DNA of 11,674 nucleotides from Actinomycetes bacterium (GTDB lineage Bacteria > Actinomycetota > Actinomycetes > Propionibacteriales > Propionibacteriaceae): positions 1 to 11,674 of the forward strand of contig JAEZHJ010000170.1 of assembly GCA_023436925.1 (NCBI GenBank). The letters are read 5' to 3'. Positions 6,328 through 11,674 of this stretch are shown piece by piece. A program made the position numbers and the translations under genes. The notes under the pieces are model-generated. The model was given only the letters and a program-made list of their open reading frames with translations. It had not been told where the DNA came from and ran no database searches. Position 1 is the first letter of the stretch, and each line of letters opens with the position of its first letter.

Positions 6328-9300
6328 AAACCCTCCGCAGCAGGCTCCTCGGACTGGCCGCCAGCCTCGCGCTCGCAGCCCTCGTCATCGGCCTGCCGGC
6401 CCTGCTGTTGGCGACCACACCCGGCTACCTGCCATCGGTTCGCAGCTGGGACGACCTGGTCGCCTTCCTTGCCAGCCCCGACGATGGAACCCTCGCCTGG
6501 TTGGCGATCTGGGCGGCCGGCTGGATCGTCTGGGTGATCCTCTCCGGACTGATCCTCACCGAAGTCATCGCCGTAATCCGGGCCGTCAGACCACCCCGAC
6601 TGCGCGCCGTGGCGTGGCCACAGCAGCTGGTCCGCAACCTCGTGGTCACCGCCGCGCTCCTGTTCATCGCCACCCCGACACTGGCCACGCTGCCCGCGAC
6701 CGTCGCCGCAGCCCAGCCCATCCCCGCCAGCCCGACACCGGATCCCACCGACGCACCAGCCAAGCGCGCTGCAGCCTCCCCGGCGACCATCGACTACGTC
6801 GTGCAGCCGGGCGACTCCCTCTGGCGGATCGCCGAACACCACCTCGGCGACGGCAACCGCTACCCCGAGATCGTCGACCTCAACACCAAGCTGCTGCGCC
6901 GCGGCCCCGACTTCATCCGCGAAGGCTGGACCCTCAAACTCCCCGCCACCGAGACAGCGAGCAAACGCCCCGCCGTCGAGACAGCGAGCGGCTACGACAC
7001 CTACACCGTCCGCAAAGGCGACACGCTCTCCGAGATCGCCCTCGAAGAACTCGGCGACGCCCACGCCTGGCCCAAGATCGCCCGGGCCTCCCGCAGCATC
7101 ATCCAGCCCGACGGCCGCCGCCTCACCGACCCCGACGAGATCGACATCGGCTGGACCCTCCACATCCCCACCCCAGCCGCCGCAGAACCGGAGGCACCTC
7201 CCTCGCAGCCCAAGCCGGTCGACGAGCCCGCGCCCGCACCGACTCCCACGACCACCAACGCGACCCCGGCGCCCACGGCAACGCCGACAGCCACCCCGAC
7301 AGCCGCGACTGCGACGGCGAGCACCTCGACACAAGATCCGTCCCAGACCCCCGAGCTGACCGATGCCGACTCCGACGCCGACGACATCCAACCCCCCTGG
7401 ATGCTGATCGGCATCACCGGCGGCGGCGCCCTCCTCGGGGGCGCGCTCTGGCAGGTGGTCAAGAAGCTGCAGGCACGGCAACTACGCCACCGCCGTCCGG
7501 GCCGGTTCCCGACCCTGCCCGACCCCCACCTGATCCCGGTCGAACGCAGCGTGCACCTTGCCGCCAGCACCGGCGCCGAAGACCACGTCCAGTACCTCGA
7601 CGCGACCCTGAAGTCTCTCGCCACGTCGCTGTCCTTCGCCGAGCAACCCATGCCACACCTGGCCGCCGTCCACCTCAGTCCCCGCGGCATCACGCTCCAC
7701 CTCGCCGAGCCCGCCGAAGACCTTCCCGACCCGTGGGTGGGGGAGGGAGCCGAGTGGTTCATCGCCCAGGACGAGTTTCCCGGACCCGACCACGCCGAGC
7801 AGGTCGCGCCCTACCCGCTGCTGGTCGCCGTCGGGTCTAGCGACGACGGAGGCATCTGGCTGGTCAACCCCGAGCAGTACGGCACCGTCACCATCAGCGG
7901 AGACGCCGACTACGCCGACGACCTCGCCCGCCATCTCGCTGCCCAGATCGCCGTGAACCCGTGGGCGGACGACGCCCGCGTTGAGTGCATCGGCGTGGCC
8001 GAGGAGATCCGCCCTCTCAACCCGGCACGCATCCACCACCACGACAAGCCGACCCACACCGTCGACATGGTCAGCGAAGCCGTCGAGCACTCCGACCGAC
8101 TCGACCACACCACTGCCCCCGACACCCCCACAGCCCGCGCCACCGACGCCGGCTACGACGTCTGGCAAGGCCGCCTCATCCTGCTGGCGCACCAGCACGC
8201 CGGGTTCGCCGAACCACTGCGAAACCTGGTCGCCAGCCGCCCCGGCCGCACCGGTGCTGCCGTCGCCCTCGTCTCCCGCGACGGCGACGACGACAGTCGC
8301 CTCCACCTCAACGTCTCCAACGACGGACGGCTCGAGGTCCCCGAACTTGGCCTTGACCTTGTTGCCGTCGGCATCACAAGTGACGAGGCGAGCGGCTTCG
8401 CCCAGCTCGTCGAGCAGGCGAGCGTTCTCCAGGACTCACCGATCCCGGTCAAACCAGAGCCTGTCGGGTGGGAGTCACTCGCCGACGTCACCGGGGCCAT
8501 CCGCGCCGAACACACCCTTCCGCGCCAAGCCCTCGACGATCCCGACAACCCCGCCAGCAGTGTCCTGCCCGCGCCCGACGAGGCCTACCTCGACACCGCC
8601 GCGACCACCGCCGACGACCTCACCCGACTGGCGCCCAAGGTGACCGCCGAAACCACCAACGCTGTCGCCGCCGCAGACCCCACCCTGGACGCCGACCTGC
8701 GGGAGTGGCGCGACCCCGCCTCCACCCGGCCGAAACTCAGGCTGCTCGGCCCGGCCAGCCTGCAACTTGGCGGCAGCGGCGAGCCAGCAGCTGCCAACAC
8801 CGGCAAGGCGGCCCTTCTCGAACTGATCGCCTTCCTCGCCACCCGCACCCGCGGCGCCACCACCCAGCAAGTCGCCGACGCGATGCGCATCGCCGAAGGC
8901 AGCGTCCGCAGCAAGGTAGGCAAACTACGCGACTGGCTCGGCCAAGACCCCGACACAGGCCAGAACTACGTGCCCCTCATGCACCAGACAGACGTCGCCA
9001 AGACAACCGGCATCCCCGCCTACGAACTCCGCGGCGTCCTCGTCGACGCCGACCTGTTCCGGCGCCTCCACCTCCGCGGCAAGACCAGAGGCCCAGACGG
9101 ACTCGACGACCTGAAGACAGCCCTGACACTCGTGACCGGCGAACCACTCACCGGGTTCAAAGACCGACGAGGCAACTGGGTCTATGACGGCGACCGCCCC
9201 GACCAGCAGTACATCGTCGCGATCGCCGATGTCGCCCACATCGTCTGCACAGCCGCTCTCGAAGCCGGCGACCAACTCGCCGCCCGCCAGGCGGCTCTAG

Positions 9301-9488
9301 TTGCCATCAAAGCTTCACCCGCAGAGGAGATCGCACGACGCGACTACGAAGCCGCAGGAGGCGATCTGAGTGACCGCTCGCAGGTGCTGGAATCGCCGTT
9401 CTCCGACGACGAGGACTGGCCTGATCGCACCCGAGCGATCGAGGACCGGGCCACTCGCCCCGCTCCTGCTAATCGCGTTGCTGGCTGA
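6324..9488 (+). CDS. Large LysM / winged-helix / BTAD transmembrane protein closing the Tad operon
   Basis: This 1054-residue protein has three N-terminal transmembrane helices at about 8-31, 57-84 and 105-128. Two LysM repeats follow at about 157-207 (VVQPGDSLWRIAEHHLG) and 226-282 (YTVRKGDTLSEIALEELG), then a Pro/Thr/Ala linker at 283-355 and a fourth helix at about 359-379. A long soluble region spans 380-800. At 802-904 lies an OmpR/SARP-like winged helix (TTQQVADAMRIAEGSVRSKV), and at about 905-1020 a BTAD-type helical domain (VLVDADLFRRL onward). With a basic N-terminus inside, the topology places LysM outside on peptidoglycan and winged helix plus BTAD inside. Its role, whether wall anchoring, sensing or regulation of the operon, is inferred. 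The open frame extends upstream to 5880, but the ATG at 6324, overlapping the previous stop, is the start. Confidence 0.85.
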   Translation: MKTLRSRLLGLAASLALAALVIGLPALLLATTPGYLPSVRSWDDLVAFLASPDDGTLAWLAIWAAGWIVWVILSGLILTEVIAVIRAVRPPRLRAVAWPQQLVRNLVVTAALLFIATPTLATLPATVAAAQPIPASPTPDPTDAPAKRAAASPATIDYVVQPGDSLWRIAEHHLGDGNRYPEIVDLNTKLLRRGPDFIREGWTLKLPATETASKRPAVETASGYDTYTVRKGDTLSEIALEELGDAHAWPKIARASRSIIQPDGRRLTDPDEIDIGWTLHIPTPAAAEPEAPPSQPKPVDEPAPAPTPTTTNATPAPTATPTATPTAATATASTSTQDPSQTPELTDADSDADDIQPPWMLIGITGGGALLGGALWQVVKKLQARQLRHRRPGRFPTLPDPHLIPVERSVHLAASTGAEDHVQYLDATLKSLATSLSFAEQPMPHLAAVHLSPRGITLHLAEPAEDLPDPWVGEGAEWFIAQDEFPGPDHAEQVAPYPLLVAVGSSDDGGIWLVNPEQYGTVTISGDADYADDLARHLAAQIAVNPWADDARVECIGVAEEIRPLNPARIHHHDKPTHTVDMVSEAVEHSDRLDHTTAPDTPTARATDAGYDVWQGRLILLAHQHAGFAEPLRNLVASRPGRTGAAVALVSRDGDDDSRLHLNVSNDGRLEVPELGLDLVAVGITSDEASGFAQLVEQASVLQDSPIPVKPEPVGWESLADVTGAIRAEHTLPRQALDDPDNPASSVLPAPDEAYLDTAATTADDLTRLAPKVTAETTNAVAAADPTLDADLREWRDPASTRPKLRLLGPASLQLGGSGEPAAANTGKAALLELIAFLATRTRGATTQQVADAMRIAEGSVRSKVGKLRDWLGQDPDTGQNYVPLMHQTDVAKTTGIPAYELRGVLVDADLFRRLHLRGKTRGPDGLDDLKTALTLVTGEPLTGFKDRRGNWVYDGDRPDQQYIVAIADVAHIVCTAALEAGDQLAARQAALVAIKASPAEEIARRDYEAAGGDLSDRSQVLESPFSDDEDWPDRTRAIEDRATRPAPANRVAG
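7170..7388 (+). repeat. Low-complexity Pro/Thr/Ala coding tract
   Basis: Inside the LysM/BTAD gene, this tract encodes the linker between the second LysM and the fourth membrane helix, with short reiterations such as TPTATPTA. It is likely a flexible wall-spanning spacer. It may vary in length between strains because of its repetitive GC-rich codons. Confidence 0.6.
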
Positions 9489-9793
9489 ACCTCCCCTAGT
9501 GGGGCCTCCCGGCACCCTTCCGAGTTGGCCCTGTTAGCAGCCGACCCGCCGAGGGGAATCAGCGCGCTCATGCCGATGACAGCGACATCGCGGAACTGCC
9601 CGGTAGCGGACGTCGACCCCGACGGTCGGGAGCTCAGCCACGTGATAACGAGCGCCACCCAACGAAAGCGCACCTAATGCCCACGCTCTCGCTCCGCCCG
9701 CAGCAAATGCCTAGAGTCCACCCCGGCCTGCCAACAGCCCGAACTCAAGCAGCGTCTGATGGGGCTCGTGGGGCGAAAGCCAAAAGGCTCCAC
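9489..9793. other. Non-coding convergence zone between the Tad operon and the minus-strand cassette
   Basis: No convincing gene lies in these 305 bases, where transcription from both sides meets. Weak hairpins are present: CCCC-TAGT-GGGG at 9493-9504, just after the LysM/BTAD stop; CGTCG-ACCC-CGACG at 9611-9624, competing with CCCGA-CGG-TCGGG at 9618-9630; and AGCC-AAAA-GGCT at 9778-9789, just after the SEFIR/TIR stop. None has a strong T-tract. In the frame of the LysM/BTAD gene, translation past its stop is open to a TAA at 9675-9677. Part of it reads like protein (PVADVDPDGRELSHVI), as does a stretch after that TAA (QPELKQRLMGLVGRKPKGS). A decayed gene is possible but unproved. No tRNA or attachment-site repeat was seen. 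Confidence 0.55.
9778..9789 (-). terminator. Weak hairpin after the SEFIR/TIR gene, candidate terminator
   Basis: On the minus strand AGCC-TTTT-GGCT begins four bases after the TAG and is followed by TTCG. The four-pair stem can extend by G-U wobbles in RNA. The U-tract is very short, so efficiency is doubtful. Confidence 0.25.
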
Positions 9794-10828
9794 CTACTCC
9801 GCCGACGGCGGCAAGTCCTCAAGCGTGAGGGAGGCGGTCCGATCGGTAGCGATGACGTAGCGCATCACGGCGACCGGCTCGTAGCCGTTGGGGCCGGGCC
9901 GGAAGAGAACATCGTCGAGGATCAGCAGTGCCCAATAGCCGCTTCGGTTCAGCATGACCAGTACGTCGCCGGGCGTTGTGTGCTCGGTGCGATTGGACAT
10001 CGACAGGGATGGGAGGTCGGCGAACCTTTGGGGACGGTCAGCGGCCGCAGCCACAACGCCGATGTGACCGATACGGTCGCTGTAGTGGCGGACACCCTTA
10101 CGCGCGCCCGGTCGGACCTCGTCGCCGTAGTGGTATTGAAGGTGCATTTCAAAGCGGGCTTCGTCACGGCCGAGCGTGTAATGACCGGAGTTCTCATTCA
10201 GATTCACCTCAACCAGCCCACCCGTCCGGCCATCGCGCCAACGAGCCGGACCGTTGCGGATCAGAGCCCGTGCTTGCGCCTCGGATGCTCCGACGAACGG
10301 ATTTGCCCCCAACGGCGGAGCTGCCTCGATCGGGATCCCGTGCAGATCGCGCAGCAACTGCTCGTAAGCAGCTTCGTGGTCGCCGCGAAAGTCAATCCAG
10401 CTTCTGCCCACGAGATACGTGGGCACAACGGGGTCTCCTGCCACCGTGCCGGACCCTGGGACGACCGGTATGACGCGATTGCCCCCCAAGTTGCGGTAGA
10501 CCGTCGGAGAAACGATGGTGGTCTCAGTGCCGACTCCGGAGGACTGCTCGGCGCGCTCGTCGGCCTTGGGGCCGTAGTCATCGGAGAGAATGACTAGGAC
10601 ACGGGCCGACGGGTCGGCGTAACGCTCCATGAACAGGTACAGGTCGTGGCCGAGGCTTACGTCCCACCGGTCGAGGTGGACGTCAACACCGTTTGCGCGC
10701 AAGCGTCGAGCGAGGTTGGTGACCCACGCAATATGGTCGTCGCTGGCCCAAGAGTAAGAAACGAAGGCAACTGGGGGTTCGGGCTGCTCAGGAGTCGGCG
10801 AGGTGTGCACGAACACACTCTGCCCCAA
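9794..10828 (-). CDS. SEFIR/TIR-domain protein with a second C-terminal module
   Basis: This protein has up to 344 residues. Residues 20 to about 160 form a SEFIR-type TIR domain: VAFVSYSWASDDHIAWVTNLARRL would be the first strand and helix (quoted in parts: FVSYSW at 22-27, RRLRANGVDVHLDRWDV at 41-57). These are followed by FMERYADPSARVLVILSDDY and, after a loop, GVGTE with E102 where relatives have GVGYE. That glutamate is a candidate for the TIR NADase catalytic residue (inference). The C-terminal 130 or so residues form a beta-rich module with RHYSDRIGHIGVV and GDVLVMLNRSGYWALLI; I recall such a module behind other bacterial SEFIR/TIR domains but cannot name it. No signal peptide or membrane helix is seen. 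The longest start is TTG 10828, which lacks a good Shine-Dalgarno; GTG 10816 or 10810 would shorten it by 4 or 6 residues and may be the true start. Codons are less G/C-ending than in the Tad operon. Confidence 0.85.
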   Translation of the reverse strand: MGQSVFVHTSPTPEQPEPPVAFVSYSWASDDHIAWVTNLARRLRANGVDVHLDRWDVSLGHDLYLFMERYADPSARVLVILSDDYGPKADERAEQSSGVGTETTIVSPTVYRNLGGNRVIPVVPGSGTVAGDPVVPTYLVGRSWIDFRGDHEAAYEQLLRDLHGIPIEAAPPLGANPFVGASEAQARALIRNGPARWRDGRTGGLVEVNLNENSGHYTLGRDEARFEMHLQYHYGDEVRPGARKGVRHYSDRIGHIGVVAAAADRPQRFADLPSLSMSNRTEHTTPGDVLVMLNRSGYWALLILDDVLFRPGPNGYEPVAVMRYVIATDRTASLTLEDLPPSAE

Positions 10829-10903
10829 CCGTCAGCGTCGGCGGGCGCACTTCGGTACCGCCGAGCAGACGTCCTATGCCGCGGACGGGTCGGCGCGTGT
10901 CGT

Positions 10904-10984
10904 CTAGCTCCTCCAGCCGTGCGCGTCGCGGTACTCGTTCTGAATCACTCCTGCGTTGACCCATCGATCGCTGGGTGCCTCGCA
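10904..10984 (-). other. Coding-like in-frame extension after the stop of the small acidic gene
   Basis: Directly after the TAA at 10985-10987 the same frame continues for 26 codons to a TAG at 10904-10906. It reads CEAPSDRWVNAGV then IQNEYRDAHGWRS, which looks more like real protein than random GC-rich translation. It could be the lost C-terminus of the upstream 105-residue protein, a tiny separate ORF (a GTG lies inside at the V before IQNEY), or chance. There is no firm evidence for expression. Confidence 0.3.
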
Positions 10985-11302
10985 TTACACAGCCGCCCAT
11001 TCGAGCGCTTGCTCAGGGGGTTCGAAGTGCCGGTATCCGTCATCGGGAAGGTGGCGCGAGTCAGGATCCCAGTCGCATCCGCCCTCATCGACCTCCCCGA
11101 ACGTGGCTACGTCGAGGTGGTCAGGGTCGCCTTCGTCGAATCGGTGCTCCACGCGGCCGATCAGTGGTCTACTGCCAGCGAGCCAGACATAGGCGAAGGT
11201 GGGTCCGCCCTTGACGTCGGATCGAAGTCCCAGGAACTGTTCGATTCTTGCGCCGCGATCGAGGGCCGCCTGCGCGTCGGATGGGAGTAGATGCCGCGTC
11301 AC
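10985..11302 (-). CDS. Small acidic hypothetical protein
   Basis: This 105-residue protein is not recognised. It is soluble and acidic, with an N-terminal helix-like SDAQAALDRGARIEQFLG, a central strand pair (GGPTFAYVWLAGSRPLIGRV), and an Asp/Glu-rich C-terminal half (VATFGEVDEGGCDWDPDSR) ending in PPEQALEWAAV. The codons have the G/C third-position bias expected of a real gene, though weaker than in the Tad operon. The start is GTG 11302, with no clear Shine-Dalgarno. It lies between the phosphoribosyltransferase gene (71 bases upstream) and the SEFIR/TIR gene (156 bases downstream), all on the minus strand. Its small acidic nature next to a TIR protein would fit a regulator, adaptor or immunity-like partner, but nothing in the sequence proves that. 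It may be truncated by its TAA stop, as the same frame stays coding-like beyond it. Confidence 0.6.
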   Translation of the reverse strand: MTRHLLPSDAQAALDRGARIEQFLGLRSDVKGGPTFAYVWLAGSRPLIGRVEHRFDEGDPDHLDVATFGEVDEGGCDWDPDSRHLPDDGYRHFEPPEQALEWAAV

Positions 11303-11320
11303 GCAAGTGAGCCTGCCATC

Positions 11321-11333
11321 GGCCGAAACGGCC
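11321..11333. repeat. Perfect short hairpin GGCCG-AAA-CGGCC
   Basis: A five-pair perfect stem with a three-base loop sits in the gap between the phosphoribosyltransferase and small acidic genes, 18 bases upstream of the latter's start. There is no T-tract, so it could be an operator, a processing site or simply GC-rich chance. Confidence 0.35.
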
Positions 11334-11362
11334 GCGCGCCGAACATCCGCAGGTGGCGCGCG
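11333..11362. repeat. Inverted repeat CGCGCGCC ... GGCGCGCG
   Basis: Eight-base arms at 11333-11340 and 11355-11362 flank a 14-base loop, directly after the phosphoribosyltransferase stop on the minus strand. The stem is GC-only and no U-tract follows. It may act as a weak terminator or RNA-stabilising hairpin that separates expression of the two genes. Confidence 0.35.
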
Positions 11363-11373
11363 CCCAATGTGGG

Positions 11374-11674
11374 CTAGAGATCCCGCACTCGCACAAGGGA
11401 CTTGACGTCGAGTTCTCGGCGCAGTCGCGGGTCGGTCAGCGCGTCAACGATCACGGCAGCCCCGCACCACCGGGCGCGCGCCATGGTGGTGATGGCGTGA
11501 CCGGCCTGAAGTTGGCCGCCGGTATCGACCCAATCATCGACAAACAAGACTCGCGTCCCGGGTGCGAGCAAGTCGGCGCGAATCCCGAGTTCAAGGTTCC
11601 GGTCGCGGTAGTCCAGCGGAGTACGCGCCACCAGCCACTCGTCGCTGTTGGCCAGCCGACTCACTTCCTTGCGA
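11374..11674 (-). CDS. Adenine-phosphoribosyltransferase-like protein (partial, N-terminus outside window)
   Basis: This is a type I phosphoribosyltransferase, the family that transfers a ribose phosphate from PRPP to a base. The PRPP-binding loop is VLFVDDWVDTGGQ, matching the family's hydrophobic-DD-xxxTGG signature. It is followed by AAVIVDALTDPRLRREL and an LDVKSLVRVRDL ending, as in APRT-like proteins. The preceding DYRDRNLELG fits the region before the PRPP loop. A GTG at 11664 could start a 96-residue protein, but that would lack the N-terminal half of the fold. The frame stays open to the window edge with RKE before the GTG, and family members carry an RK pair there. I therefore read it as a longer gene cut by the edge. 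Whether the substrate is adenine, another base or a signalling nucleotide is unknown. Confidence 0.8.
   Translation of the reverse strand, partial: RKEVSRLANSDEWLVARTPLDYRDRNLELGIRADLLAPGTRVLFVDDWVDTGGQLQAGHAITTMARARWCGAAVIVDALTDPRLRRELDVKSLVRVRDL

Noticed and set aside
6951..6989. 12-base direct repeat GAGACAGCGAGC at 6951 and 6978
   Set aside because: It encodes a short repeated ETAS in the linker between the LysM domains. It is in frame and explained by coding; too short to be a mobile or CRISPR-like element.
6225..7481. 418-residue glycine-rich minus-strand open frame
   Set aside because: It is the mirror of the LysM-coding region. The composition is a reverse-complement artefact of G/C-ending codons, without motifs.
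9344..9673. 109-residue minus-strand frame at the operon end
   Set aside because: Half of it is antisense to the LysM/BTAD C-terminus; serine/arginine-rich with no recognised domain.
9677..10597. 306-residue plus-strand open frame opposite the SEFIR/TIR gene
   Set aside because: The minus strand carries the recognisable SEFIR/TIR signature; the plus frame has no motif and only exists as its antisense.
10788..11000. 70-residue minus-strand frame spanning the gap before the SEFIR/TIR gene
   Set aside because: It overlaps the ends of both neighbours in another frame and is arginine-rich with no motif. The frame continuing the small acidic gene looks more protein-like in the same stretch.
10646..11290. 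214-residue plus-strand open frame
   Set aside because: It runs antisense across two minus-strand genes and their gap, with no domain pattern or ribosome binding site.
1..11674. tRNA, rRNA, CRISPR array, transposase or integrase
   Set aside because: No cloverleaf T-arm pattern, regularly spaced repeats, or DDE/tyrosine recombinase motifs were found by reading either strand.

Overview
The window is GC-rich, with G or C at most third codon positions in its first 9.5 kb. It carries a Tad (tight adherence, type IVc) pilus operon of the type found in high-GC Gram-positive Actinobacteria: a short SAF-domain CpaB-like protein, a lysine-less CpaE-like ATPase, a single CpaF/TadA motor, and a very large LysM/BTAD membrane protein at the end. 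I cannot name a genus with confidence; there are no RNA genes or species markers.

Bases 1-9488 are one plus-strand operon. It opens with the 3' end of an upstream gene and continues with the SAF/CpaB-like protein, CpaE-like ATPase, TadA motor ATPase, TadB and TadC platform proteins, a small Flp-type pilin, two TadE-like pseudopilins, a TadG-like protein, and a 1054-residue protein. The last combines transmembrane segments, two LysM repeats, a winged helix and a BTAD domain. Nearly every junction is a 4-base ATGA or GTGA overlap, so the genes are probably translationally coupled and made as one assembly. TadA powers the platform TadB/TadC to assemble the processed Flp-like pilin with the TadE/TadG-like minor subunits. 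No prepilin peptidase is visible; it must lie outside the window. The terminal protein could link the envelope to gene control or anchor the apparatus in the wall.

Bases 9489-9793 are a non-coding convergence zone with weak hairpins and some coding-like residue.

Bases 9794-11674 are transcribed on the minus strand and use more A/T-ending codons. In transcription order they hold a phosphoribosyltransferase cut by the right edge, a small unrecognised acidic protein with an in-frame stop followed by a coding-like tail, and a SEFIR/TIR-domain protein with a second C-terminal module. This looks like accessory DNA, possibly a defence or nucleotide-signalling cassette, abutting the conserved pilus operon. 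The SEFIR/TIR protein and its neighbours, and the LysM-to-BTAD transmembrane protein, are the most interesting items.
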